Positions 1-8,062 of a stretch of DNA of 64,000 nt are shown here, in pieces. Source of the stretch: Taishania pollutisoli (lineage in GTDB: Bacteria > Bacteroidota > Bacteroidia > Flavobacteriales_D > Crocinitomicaceae); NCBI RefSeq assembly GCF_014518315.1, contig NZ_JACVEL010000001.1, positions 62,001 to 126,000 of the forward strand, written 5' to 3'. Numbering within the stretch: the stretch's first letter is position 1; every line of letters begins with the position of its first letter. The position numbers were made by a program, and so were the translations under genes. The notes under the pieces are model-generated. The model was not told where the DNA came from and did not search any database. It saw only the letters and a list, made by a program, of their open reading frames with translations.

Positions 1-77
1 AAAACGATGAGCACAAAAAAGTCGGCATTAAAATCATTGACTCAATGAAGGAAATTTTAAATAAATGCCGGAAGTGA
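1..77 (+). CDS. C-terminal end of a gene cut by the window edge
   Basis: An open frame enters from the left edge (phase starting at base 3) and ends with TGA at 75-77. It encodes 24 residues that begin NDEHKKVGIK and end ILNKCRK. Charge and codon pattern resemble real coding sequence, and the small + strand gene at 130 follows 52 bases later. Too little is visible to assign a family. It is probably the last part of the gene preceding the small-gene cluster. Confidence 0.5.
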   Translation, partial: NDEHKKVGIKIIDSMKEILNKCRK

Positions 78-129
78 TTTGCCCTTGCGAAAGGAATCGT
101 TCATGAAACAAAAGTAATGTTAAAATATA

Positions 130-360
130 ATGGAAAATTTCAACAAATTGCCGGACTCAAAAGACAAGCATCAACAGTCCAACCAGGAAACGGATCTGAC
201 CGAACATGAAAAAAGACAGGAAGAATTGAATAAAAGATTATCGTCGATATTCCCGTATTTCAAACAAGTAATGTCTTCTGATAACCGTTCAAAATCGAAG
301 CCTTTACCGGAAGATCTTTCTACAATTGATCAACAAAAAAGTATTCAGTATCCGGACTGA
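130..360 (+). CDS. Small charged hypothetical protein, probably frameshifted near its end
   Basis: The frame gives a 76-residue, highly charged, Gln/Lys/Glu-rich cytoplasmic protein with no signal peptide or membrane segment. I do not recognise the family. After the A6 run at 335-340 the reading frame ends at 360, but shifting by one base (equivalent to one extra A) keeps it open to the TAA at 438-440. That adds a coding-like C-terminus (GLNLINELKMPENKQQELTI and onward), for a product of about 103 residues. This suggests a homopolymer indel, either a sequencing error or a real disruption, although slippage cannot be excluded. The A6 is not in the standard X_XXY_YYZ phase for -1 frameshifting. 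It is the first complete gene of the small + strand cluster. Confidence 0.5.
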   Translation: MENFNKLPDSKDKHQQSNQETDLTEHEKRQEELNKRLSSIFPYFKQVMSSDNRSKSKPLPEDLSTIDQQKSIQYPD

Positions 361-453
361 ATCTTATCAATGAACTGAAAATGCCGGAAAATAAGCAGCA
401 GGAGCTGACTATTTATTTAGAAAAGATAAGCAATTTATAAAAACAACAGACGC

Positions 454-1314
454 ATGAACTATCCTGTACCCTATCGAAAAATGGACAAATGGGGATTTTC
501 AGATACTGAGAAGATACTACTCATTGACTGCATTTATGATGATGTCATCTCTCCGTTCAGCAAGGAAAATTTTGATCTCGCTCTTGTGAAAATTGCCGGC
601 AAATGCTGTTGGATCAACACAAATGGAACGCAGGTATCTCCCCTTGCAGACAACGTATTCCCATTTACCAAAAATGAAATATCGGTAGTAATTATTGATG
701 AGAAAAATGCGAAAGAAAAACAATCAACGGAGAATTGTCTATTCATTAATCGCTTTGGCGAAAGTGTCTTTAAATTAGCGGCAATAATGGCGGATGGCTT
801 TCGAAATGACATGTGTATTGTTTATTTTCCCAACCATAAATATGGCGCTGTAAACCCAAAAGGGGAAATTATTGCAGCGCCAAAATTTGACAATTTTGAA
901 GCTGTTTTTGACGCAATAGGACGTCCTTATTTTTCTGACAGAAATGAAACGCCTGAGGAAAATCAGGAATTGATAAAATTTGAACAAAACAGGTACTTTG
1001 GTTTCAAAGACGGGAATGACAATGTGGTTTTTAAAGCCCGGTATTTTTCTGCCAGCACGTTTCATGAAGGAACAGCTATGGTTGCTATCAATTCCAAGGC
1101 ATTTTATCACATTGATAGCAGCGGAAAAAGGCTCTATACTAAAGAATACTATTTCGGATTTAACTACAAATACGGTATTGCAAAAGTAGTAACCGATATG
1201 CCGGACGTTGACCCGTTTGTCCATGAGCGCTGGGGTGTGGACTACTATATTCCGGGAAACGCCCGATGGGGATATATTGATAAAAAAGGACAAGAATTTT
1301 GGGAAGATCAATAG
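454..1314 (+). CDS. WG-repeat-like protein
   Basis: A 286-residue protein without signal peptide or membrane segments. Degenerate WG-type repeats are visible: a WINTNG segment near residue 54, KYGAVNPKGEI near 129, and RWGYIDKKGQEFW at the C-terminus (about 271-283). Each has an aromatic/Gly pair followed by a hydrophobic strand and a polar turn. WG (KWG) repeats form beta-rich structures and are common in Bacteroidetes. Some occur near toxin/immunity loci, but no enzymatic role is implied. The gene lies in a chain of small unrelated + strand genes. The antisense frame at 775-1494 is rejected as a shadow. Confidence 0.75.
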   Translation: MNYPVPYRKMDKWGFSDTEKILLIDCIYDDVISPFSKENFDLALVKIAGKCCWINTNGTQVSPLADNVFPFTKNEISVVIIDEKNAKEKQSTENCLFINRFGESVFKLAAIMADGFRNDMCIVYFPNHKYGAVNPKGEIIAAPKFDNFEAVFDAIGRPYFSDRNETPEENQELIKFEQNRYFGFKDGNDNVVFKARYFSASTFHEGTAMVAINSKAFYHIDSSGKRLYTKEYYFGFNYKYGIAKVVTDMPDVDPFVHERWGVDYYIPGNARWGYIDKKGQEFWEDQ

Positions 1315-1390
1315 GTTATGGAAACAGTAAAACAATGGATAAAACAGTTTAATCAGACGGAATAGCAATGTACAACTGGCAATTAAAACG

Positions 1391-1474
1391 ATGACAATAG
1401 GAAGTAGTATATTTTTGACACAATTGGGACTTGGATTTATTGAAAAGTACCCGTTAAACCACATAAAGAAATAG
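1391..1474 (+). other. Possible 27-codon ORF or gene remnant
   Basis: A short frame, ATG at 1391 and TAG at 1472-1474, encodes a peptide containing SSIFLTQLGLGFIEKYPLNH. It stops two bases before the next gene. A second tiny frame at 1318-1365 (METVKQWIKQFNQTE) lies just upstream in another phase. Both read like pieces of a normal protein. They could be the degraded ends of one gene in the cluster, but this may also be chance. Confidence 0.25.
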
Positions 1475-1476
1475 AA

Positions 1477-1935
1477 ATGAAGAACCGATTCCAACTCATT
1501 TTAGTGATCATATTTGCGGTAAGCAGTTCGCTTGTTGCACAGAAAGGCATGCAGGGACAGAAAATCCCCGGAAGAACATATACCAAACGCCCGCCCGCAG
1601 CGGTAGCAGAACTACCCTGGGAAGGTTCGTATTATGGTGTTACCAGGTGTGCCAATTGTGATGGCATTGATATGTCATTGACCCTGAAAAAGGGGAATAA
1701 ATACATTTTCAGCACAAAAGCTGCTAACACCGACGAACCGGCATACATTCAAAAAGGCAGGTTTGTGTGGGACGGAGATATTGTGTTTCTCAAAAAAGCA
1801 TTGCTGGAAATGCCATATATGTTTAAAGTCGAAGAGTTTCAGGTAAAAGCCATCTTCGATATTTATGGAGAATTGAAAGGAGCGGATTGGGAAGGATATA
1901 CCTTGATCATGCCACATATTATCCGGTTAGAATAA
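1477..1935 (+). CDS. NlpE N-terminal-domain-like secreted protein
   Basis: 152 residues. Residues 1-21 form a signal peptide (Lys/Arg start, hydrophobic core, cut near VAQ) without a lipobox Cys. The mature part contains WEGSYYGVTRCANCDGIDMS, a typical start of the NlpE/copper-resistance lipocalin-like domain (G-x-x-x-C-x-x-C-x-G-I), followed by alternating beta strands. In E. coli, NlpE is an outer-membrane stress sensor. Bacteroidetes paralogues are short, and their roles are mostly unknown. Export to the periplasm is inferred from the signal peptide. No dedicated partner is visible nearby. Confidence 0.7.
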   Translation: MKNRFQLILVIIFAVSSSLVAQKGMQGQKIPGRTYTKRPPAAVAELPWEGSYYGVTRCANCDGIDMSLTLKKGNKYIFSTKAANTDEPAYIQKGRFVWDGDIVFLKKALLEMPYMFKVEEFQVKAIFDIYGELKGADWEGYTLIMPHIIRLE

Positions 1936-2080
1936 CGATTTGAACCATCGACAATAAATAAAAAAACAGCAAACGCAAGTCACAGTAAGATTAACCATCC
2001 GGAGGTGTTAAAAAAGAATGAGGACCAGTTGTATTTCTTTTTTAACCTATAACCGTACCGGTCGAATTAAAACAAAAACG

Positions 2081-2596
2081 ATGCGTAAACAGGATCTTAT
2101 AAAACGATTGAGCACGTATTATCCCATGGAAAAATTACATGCTTTTTTCACCTTTCCCGCAATGACACTCTACTTCGTATACACGTATGCGTTTCATGAA
2201 ATTATTTTCCTGGTATACGGACTGCTCGTATGTATTTTTATATTGATCCAGGGGCAACATTACTGGAAGTTGAAATTATACAGCCTGACCAATCGTCCGT
2301 TTGATCAAAAAAGAAACATTCACTTGTTTCAGCAAGCAAAAAAGATAAACATGGTATTAATCGGCTGCATACCGGTCGTATTTATACTCCAATGGTACCA
2401 ACCCGGGTGGACCTTCCGGCAAAACAACTTATTCGCATGGTCAGTAGGCATGAACGTGTTCGCGGTTCTGGAACACATCAATTATTACCACGTACAGCTG
2501 ATGGTTGATAACAAAGCGGATCTGAACTACATCCTGCGCAACAAGCAACTGAAAACAGCCAGCTTAAAAAAAGATTTGGTCGAACAGAAAATATAA
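2081..2596 (+). CDS. Small multi-pass membrane protein of unknown function
   Basis: From ATG 2081 the protein has 171 residues. It has two adjacent hydrophobic segments (about residues 22-38 and 40-58) and a third and fourth around VLIGCIPVVFILQW and LFAWSVGMNVFAVLEHI, then a charged C-terminus. I do not recognise the family. An earlier ATG at 2018 has a GGAGG-like stretch 10 bases upstream (2001-2007) and would add 21 residues that look unlike coding sequence. I prefer 2081, but the upstream start is possible. It ends ten bases before the next gene, so the two are probably co-transcribed. The context resembles membrane-type immunity proteins, which is only a suggestion. Confidence 0.65.
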   Translation: MRKQDLIKRLSTYYPMEKLHAFFTFPAMTLYFVYTYAFHEIIFLVYGLLVCIFILIQGQHYWKLKLYSLTNRPFDQKRNIHLFQQAKKINMVLIGCIPVVFILQWYQPGWTFRQNNLFAWSVGMNVFAVLEHINYYHVQLMVDNKADLNYILRNKQLKTASLKKDLVEQKI

Positions 2597-2606
2597 CATA
2601 CAATCA

Positions 2607-3071
2607 ATGAAAAAAACACTATTTGATACAGAATTTCAACGCCTTACCACAGAAATGGTGGAAGTTGCCTTTGAATACATCGGCTTCAACAAAGAAGAAG
2701 TAGATGGTATCTACATCTACGGTTCCATGGAACAAGGAATATTTTTTTACAACGTGTTTTACAAAATCAATCATCAACTAGTGAAAAAAGAGAAAGTAAA
2801 TGACGTATTGACAAATAAAGTTGATGACTCCGATAAGATCATCCGTGCGTTATTAAGTTTTGGAGGGGAAGCACTGATGGATCTGTCAGATGTATTTACA
2901 GACGATTCCCGTGAAGTCCCCACCTTATTAAAAATGGTGTATCGACCAAAAACGGGAGGGTTCAATTGCGATATTCTCTACGACCCGCAATACTCTGATC
3001 ACGAAACAAAAACCAACACAGAAGGATTTAACGATTGGTTTAACCAGGAAAAACAGCAGCAGAATAATTAA
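2607..3071 (+). CDS. YezG/DUF600-like protein, possible immunity protein
   Basis: 154 residues, acidic, no signal peptide. The order of features is a helical N-terminus (TEMVEVAFEYIGF), a strand pair with GIYIYGSMEQGIFFYNVFY, a middle helix, and a C-terminal GGFNCDILYD strand. This resembles the YezG/DUF600 immunity fold, in which an aromatic-rich hairpin and a late K/N-F-x-x-x-Y-D strand are typical. YezG-type proteins neutralise nuclease toxins of Gram-positive polymorphic systems. No cognate toxin is visible here, so it would be an orphan. The assignment is by eye and uncertain. Confidence 0.45.
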   Translation: MKKTLFDTEFQRLTTEMVEVAFEYIGFNKEEVDGIYIYGSMEQGIFFYNVFYKINHQLVKKEKVNDVLTNKVDDSDKIIRALLSFGGEALMDLSDVFTDDSREVPTLLKMVYRPKTGGFNCDILYDPQYSDHETKTNTEGFNDWFNQEKQQQNN

Positions 3072-3105
3072 ACCATACAAATGAAACACGTAAAAAATAA
3101 CAAAC

Positions 3106-3678
3106 ATGACCGTAGAAGGATTTGACACAGAAGGTGTCCTGATCATCGCAAACATAACAAAGTGCAAAGAATACTATTCCCGCAACGCATTTAATTACGA
3201 CTACCCGAAAGGATTAGCAGACTTACTCATCAAAGGAATCATCCACATCATCACAACAAAAGAGGCCGTAGAACAAATTGATTTCGTATTCAGTAAGGAA
3301 GCAATTCACCCGGATGTATGGGAATACAAAGCGTCGTACAATTACCTGGACGTAGCAGAAGAAGACGAAATTCGTTTGATTTCACATGCTGCATTTACAC
3401 GGATGTGCAACAATCACAAAGGTGATCTGAAAGCAAAAATTGAGCATTCATTACACATCCGGAATCTATTAAATCCCGATCGGCCGGTTTCCGGAGAAGC
3501 AGTACTTGAAGATGAACTGCCATTGTTAGAATTGGCACCCGGTTTATGGCGGATAAATGTATACACACTGTTAGAAGAAAGCTTGAGTGGCTGGCCGGAA
3601 TTTATGCTGTTGCTACAAAAAACAGATGCTGTTGATTTGAGCAAAATCACCTTGGAACCACTCGAAATTTATGAATAA
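3106..3678 (+). CDS. Hypothetical cytoplasmic protein
   Basis: 190 residues, acidic, no signal peptide or membrane segment. An alpha/beta-looking N-terminus (GVLIIANITKCKEYYSRNAF) is followed by a helical middle and a C-terminal segment rich in Leu and Glu (LLLQKTDAVDLSKITLEPLE). I do not recognise the family. Size, acidity and position beside other unrelated small genes fit an immunity or accessory protein, but nothing proves it. It begins 34 bases after the DUF600-like gene. Confidence 0.6.
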   Translation: MTVEGFDTEGVLIIANITKCKEYYSRNAFNYDYPKGLADLLIKGIIHIITTKEAVEQIDFVFSKEAIHPDVWEYKASYNYLDVAEEDEIRLISHAAFTRMCNNHKGDLKAKIEHSLHIRNLLNPDRPVSGEAVLEDELPLLELAPGLWRINVYTLLEESLSGWPEFMLLLQKTDAVDLSKITLEPLEIYE

Positions 3679-3706
3679 GTAACACGAGTAATAAATCTAA
3701 AAAGTA

Positions 3707-3838
3707 ATGGGAATCTTTAAACAGAAAACTAAGCAGGAAGAACCTGAAATCAACAAACCCCGCAATGCTGTATCATCGCGGGGTTTATATTTCTGTTCAA
3801 TACAAGTCTATCTTATCAAGGTTAAAAAACCTTCGTAG
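3707..3838 (+). pseudogene. Truncated start of a gene, running into the terminator
   Basis: ATG 3707 opens a frame beginning MGIFKQKTKQEEPEINKP, a typical start of a Lys/Glu-rich cytoplasmic protein. It then runs through the hairpin at 3755-3786 and into the antisense of the neighbouring gene, ending at TAG 3836-3838. A real gene would not normally encode an intrinsic terminator inside its first 30 codons. The likeliest reading is the 5' stub of a gene whose remainder was deleted, leaving the terminator of the convergent gene pair. Confidence 0.35.
3755..3786. terminator. Bidirectional intrinsic terminator
   Basis: A perfect 9-bp stem, AAACCCCGC (3755-3763) and GCGGGGTTT (3778-3786), with a 14-base loop and T-rich flanks on both strands. 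It sits between the + strand small-gene cluster and the convergent 754-aa gene, whose stop is at 3808-3810. It can serve both. Confidence 0.8.
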
Positions 3839-6072
3839 TTATGCGGAAGGTCATTCAGATCAGTCGCTACGATGCGATAGAAATAAACTCCGTCTGCTGC
3901 TTTCTTGTTATTTGCTGTAATCCCATCCCAAATGATGAGTTCAGACATCAATTCAAGATGGTGAAAATCCGAACTGAACACCACATTTCCCCATCGGTTT
4001 AAGATCGTACATGACATCTTTTTAACTCCTGTAAACTGAAGCTGGAAGACATCATTTACCAGGTCATTATTTGGAGTAAATACATTGGGAATTTGCACGT
4101 CATATTCTCCGCAAATTTCAATGGTATCAGTTGCTGAAGCCTGGCATTCTCCATCAAATGCATACCTGATAATATAAGTTCCTGTTGGGGTATTATACAG
4201 CACAACCTCACCGGTAGACGGGTCAATATTTCCATTGTTATCCATACTAAACACACCTCCCTGATCACCAGTGATCACCGGCACAGGATTGGATCCGGGA
4301 AGACAATATTCTTCATCTGCGTAATGAAACCCGGCATTTTTTTGTCCATCAACATGAATTACAGCACTTGCCTGGGTGAAACAGGAAACTCCGGTCAATG
4401 TATAATTGATCGTCCACAATCCCGGACCGGAAATTGCCGGGGCAAACAGACCTTGTTGAGAATCAACAATTCCCGTTCCAGTCCAGGTTCCGCCAGGTGT
4501 ATCACTTTGTAATAAAACAGGATCGGAAGTTTCACAAATTTCGGTGGGAACGGTTAAGACAGCTGTCGTTTCCGGATCAATTGTGAGTGTGAACTGATCA
4601 CTTACCTGCGGACAAGCACTCCCCGAAACAGTTGTTGAAATGGTCAACAATACAGTTCCGTTAACAAGGTCATTCTGTCCGGGAGTGTATGTCACATTTA
4701 ATAATGCAGGGTTGTCAAAAGAACCGTCACCGGAAGCAGACCAGCTAACTGCAGGATTGCCCGTTTCCGTTGCAGCACAGGTAAACAACTGATTGGCACA
4801 AATACTGGTGTCAGCACCTGCATTGAGTGTATATTCCTGGTGAACCTCAATCTGTGTCACGTCACTTCCTCCACAAGTACCCGTCGTATATGTAATTTCC
4901 CAGGTTCCGGCACCCGCCTGAGCAGGTGAGAATTCACCGCTTGAACTGTTAACAATTCCTGTTCCTGACCAAGTTCCACCGGCAGGAGTTGCTGATAACG
5001 TAATATTCGGAGATGTGGAACACAGCGGAGTTATCTCATCAATAACAGGAACAGTATTTGGAATAATGGTCAGGATCAATTCATCTGCAACCTGTGTACA
5101 AGGCGTGGCAGGGGCATCAGAAGTTAACGTCAGGGTAACTGAACCATTAACAATGTCATTTTGCCCCGGAGTATATACAGCATGTATCTGTGTGTTCGTA
5201 TCAAATGTTCCGTCTCCGCTACTTGTCCATGTATGGGATTGAACACCACCCGAAGAAGATCCGTTTAATGTAACTGTTGCTCCCTGGCAAACACTTTGAT
5301 CCGATCCCGCATCGATGGTATAGTTACAGGTACTGCATGTTCCGCCAGCAGGTTTAATACAAAGATTATCCATGTAAAAATGTCCCGTTTTTCCGCTACA
5401 AGCTGCTGTTCCTGAATTTGCATTTGGATAAAAATATACCAAAACGCGATCGTACACTCCATCCGCTGTATAGGTCATACTCTGATGTCCCCAGCTTCCG
5501 ACAGATATTGCTGAGCAGTTGATTGCAACACTTGGTGCAGGGTAAGGAGGAGAAGCAATCGGGTAAAACGGATTGGTGAGGCACGTCACAGGATTGGAGG
5601 AATTAAAAAATAAAAAACCGAAATCCATACAATTACCGACAAGTTTTTTATAGCAAGGACCGAATGGCCGGTCAACGGTGAACATTTCAAAATCAATCTC
5701 ATAACTTTGGCCTGCTATTGTTTGCTGATCCAGGGTCAGGATGAACGATTCAAATTGGTACGATGTATTGTTGAACATCCCTCCAAAAAAGCCGATAAAT
5801 CCATCACCACTTGGAATATTTGCCTGTGCATTCATACTGCAATAAGCTCCCTCGGCACCAGGACTATTGGTTAGGAAACCGCAGGAAGCATTATAATAAT
5901 CCGGGGTTACCGTACACGATTCTATTCCAATTACGTTATTCACCTGTCCCAGTGCAGTCGGACATGTGGTATAATTCTCAAAATCTCCGTTACTGAAGAG
6001 ATTTTGTGCAAAAAGCTGGTTCGAACTGAAAATAATGATAAAAAACGTGAGAAATTGAGTTTTTAAATTCAT
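3808..6072 (-). CDS. Large secreted protein with type B T9SS sorting domain
   Basis: 754 residues. Signal peptide 1-22 (cut near LFAQ). Residues about 23-240 form a jelly-roll-like N-terminal domain of the kind that carries Cys pairs (SNGDFENYTTCP start). Residues 250-570 hold Ig/PKD-like repeats with the recurring pattern AGSDxSVC...GSFDNxxxxxxxYTPGQND. The last ~95 residues are a gliding-motility-associated C-terminal domain (IPNVFTPNNDLVNDVF...NRWGNVVF...WDG...ADGVYFYRI), the type B signal for export by T9SS. Its start overlaps the stop of the upstream gene by 4 bases, implying translational coupling. Probably surface-exposed or adhesive; ligand unknown. Confidence 0.85.
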   Translation of the reverse strand: MNLKTQFLTFFIIIFSSNQLFAQNLFSNGDFENYTTCPTALGQVNNVIGIESCTVTPDYYNASCGFLTNSPGAEGAYCSMNAQANIPSGDGFIGFFGGMFNNTSYQFESFILTLDQQTIAGQSYEIDFEMFTVDRPFGPCYKKLVGNCMDFGFLFFNSSNPVTCLTNPFYPIASPPYPAPSVAINCSAISVGSWGHQSMTYTADGVYDRVLVYFYPNANSGTAACSGKTGHFYMDNLCIKPAGGTCSTCNYTIDAGSDQSVCQGATVTLNGSSSGGVQSHTWTSSGDGTFDTNTQIHAVYTPGQNDIVNGSVTLTLTSDAPATPCTQVADELILTIIPNTVPVIDEITPLCSTSPNITLSATPAGGTWSGTGIVNSSSGEFSPAQAGAGTWEITYTTGTCGGSDVTQIEVHQEYTLNAGADTSICANQLFTCAATETGNPAVSWSASGDGSFDNPALLNVTYTPGQNDLVNGTVLLTISTTVSGSACPQVSDQFTLTIDPETTAVLTVPTEICETSDPVLLQSDTPGGTWTGTGIVDSQQGLFAPAISGPGLWTINYTLTGVSCFTQASAVIHVDGQKNAGFHYADEEYCLPGSNPVPVITGDQGGVFSMDNNGNIDPSTGEVVLYNTPTGTYIIRYAFDGECQASATDTIEICGEYDVQIPNVFTPNNDLVNDVFQLQFTGVKKMSCTILNRWGNVVFSSDFHHLELMSELIIWDGITANNKKAADGVYFYRIVATDLNDLPHNYEGFLTLIR

Positions 6073-7934
6073 TGAATTATAATTTTTGAGTTTTGGATTT
6101 TATTGTTTTGAATAAATTTCACCTGATACAAACCATTCGGATAGGAACTCAAATCAATGATAACAAGTCCCTGGTGTTTATCAAATTCAAACTGCTCAAC
6201 CAGACGCGAATCCGTTGAAAATATCTCAAGCACGAACGCTTTCGTATCCTTTACCAGTAACTTCACCTCATCCTTGACCGGATTCGGATACATTACAAGC
6301 AATTCTTCTCCTGATGTGCGCGTAATTACAATCACTTCCGACAATGTAGCCGTGCCGTCATAATCTGTTTGTTTCAATGTGTAATAAGTTACCGGATAAT
6401 ACGGCTCTTCATCATACACTTCATAATTGAGGATTTCCGAAGAATTTCCTGCCCCGTCAAGAACGGCAGCTTTTTCCCAATTATTTCCGTTTTCGGAACG
6501 ATAGAGTGTGAAGTAATCATTATTCCGCTCAGACGCAGTGGTCCAAAACAATTTATTAACATCTCCCGCTGGCTGACCATCGAAATCGATGAGCGAAATG
6601 GATAGTGCAACCAGGGGAGTACTACATGTCCGATCAATGACGTCACCAGTTCCGATAACCGGACTGAGCAGCGCACTCTTAGTTACTGTTTGAAATCCCG
6701 TGGCTGTTTGATCCGTCAGAGCAGGAACGGATACATTCATAACCGAACCGATCTCCTGGCTATGCGCACAGAACAATCCGTCTGAAGGAACCTTCATCAT
6801 TGAAAAATGAGTCGCGCCATTTGAATATAATCCTGCCACCAGAATATTCCCGGAAGCATCCACGGTGACTCCGTTTGCTTCAGAATCCTCCGTATCTGTT
6901 ACCGAACCATATCCTCTGAAAAGGGACGCGTTTCCATCGGAAGCAATAGCGACTATCCATGTAACATCTTGCCCGCCCGTATCCCTGTCTTGCCAACCAG
7001 CAGCAAGATACCCGCTTCCTGATTTGGCAACGGATCTGAATTCTTCTCCGGCAACAGATCCATACGTATTTGACCAAACATTGGTTATGGTGGATCCGCT
7101 TGAGGTAAAGCGCATCGCATAACCATCCGATCCTCCGGCACCAAAACCATAGGTTCGTCCAAACACAGTATAATCATTTACAGAATTTTCTACAACTCCG
7201 TTCAGCTCATCGGTGCTCCCACTCCCCCATTTTTTACCAAAGGTAACAGCAAGGGCAGCAGTCATTTTCATCATAAAGAAATCGTTATTTGTTTTCCCTA
7301 CACATAGGAAACCATCATCAGCAGTCTGAATCAAATCAAAAAATTCGGATGCACCGGAACCATTTCTCAATTGCTTTTCACTGATAAAACTCCCGTCGCT
7401 ATTATTCAATTTTGCGAAATAGGCAATGTCAACAGTGCTGGAACCGACTTTACCACAGATGGCAATGTTTCCGTCACTTGTTTTTATAATCGCATTTCCA
7501 TAATCCGTTGAACTTGTACCAATGGCTCTTGTCCATTGATGGACACCTGAAAAATTAACCTTTGTAACAATGATGTCTGTCCCACCTGCTCCGAAAGAAG
7601 CCGTGTTTCCAACCATAACATAGCCGTCAGCTGTTTCTACAACATCATTTGCCCGGTCACTGGAAGATGTCCCTCCTCCGATTGAAATGCTCCAGTCGAC
7701 TAACGAGTCGCGATAGGTTTTAACAACACGGATTTCATTATTCGCTGATTTACTTCCAACCCAGACAGCTGTGTCTGAATTTGAAACAGAGATAACACTT
7801 CTTGACCAACCACCGTTTATTCGTTGCATGTATGAATTTTGTCCCGAAGCACTTCCATAGAGTACACAAACAAACAAGAAAAACAAAACGAAACATGTCA
7901 GTTTTTCAGAATAAAAAATTAATCGAGTATTCAT
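6069..7934 (-). CDS. Secreted beta-propeller-like protein with type A T9SS sorting domain
   Basis: 621 residues. After a signal peptide (about 1-31, cut near ASG), residues 40-400 contain seven or more repeats of a four-stranded blade pattern (DGYVMVGNT...GGTDIIVTKVNFSG...WTRAIG), as in SBBP/delta-60-type propellers. Residues ~440-530 form a fibronectin-like module (VALSISLIDFDGQ...FWTTASERNNDYFTLYRS). The final ~75 residues are a type A T9SS C-terminal domain (MYPNPVKDEV...LSSYPNGLYQVKF). It is the first gene of a two-gene operon with the 754-aa type B protein. A near-consensus -7 element (TTAATTTG) lies about 20 bases upstream. Confidence 0.85.
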   Translation of the reverse strand: MNTRLIFYSEKLTCFVLFFLFVCVLYGSASGQNSYMQRINGGWSRSVISVSNSDTAVWVGSKSANNEIRVVKTYRDSLVDWSISIGGGTSSSDRANDVVETADGYVMVGNTASFGAGGTDIIVTKVNFSGVHQWTRAIGTSSTDYGNAIIKTSDGNIAICGKVGSSTVDIAYFAKLNNSDGSFISEKQLRNGSGASEFFDLIQTADDGFLCVGKTNNDFFMMKMTAALAVTFGKKWGSGSTDELNGVVENSVNDYTVFGRTYGFGAGGSDGYAMRFTSSGSTITNVWSNTYGSVAGEEFRSVAKSGSGYLAAGWQDRDTGGQDVTWIVAIASDGNASLFRGYGSVTDTEDSEANGVTVDASGNILVAGLYSNGATHFSMMKVPSDGLFCAHSQEIGSVMNVSVPALTDQTATGFQTVTKSALLSPVIGTGDVIDRTCSTPLVALSISLIDFDGQPAGDVNKLFWTTASERNNDYFTLYRSENGNNWEKAAVLDGAGNSSEILNYEVYDEEPYYPVTYYTLKQTDYDGTATLSEVIVITRTSGEELLVMYPNPVKDEVKLLVKDTKAFVLEIFSTDSRLVEQFEFDKHQGLVIIDLSSYPNGLYQVKFIQNNKIQNSKIIIQ

Positions 7935-8062
7935 AGCGTGATTTTCGGCAAATTAACCCCGACTATAAAAACCTCACAAATTTTTCAAGTAGACAAAAGG
8001 TAGACAGAAGATATTTAATCTATTAATTTTATTGCCTATAAAAGGAAAATAAAGGTAGACAA

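Noticed and set aside
775-1494. 239-codon open frame on the minus strand
   Set aside because: It lies antisense to the WG-repeat gene and runs into the next one, and its product is Phe/Ile/Val-rich without family features, as expected for a reading-frame shadow.
2018-2080. Upstream start for the multi-pass membrane protein with a GGAGG sequence
   Set aside because: The added 21 residues look non-coding and Bacteroidetes rarely rely on Shine-Dalgarno pairing; kept only as an alternative.
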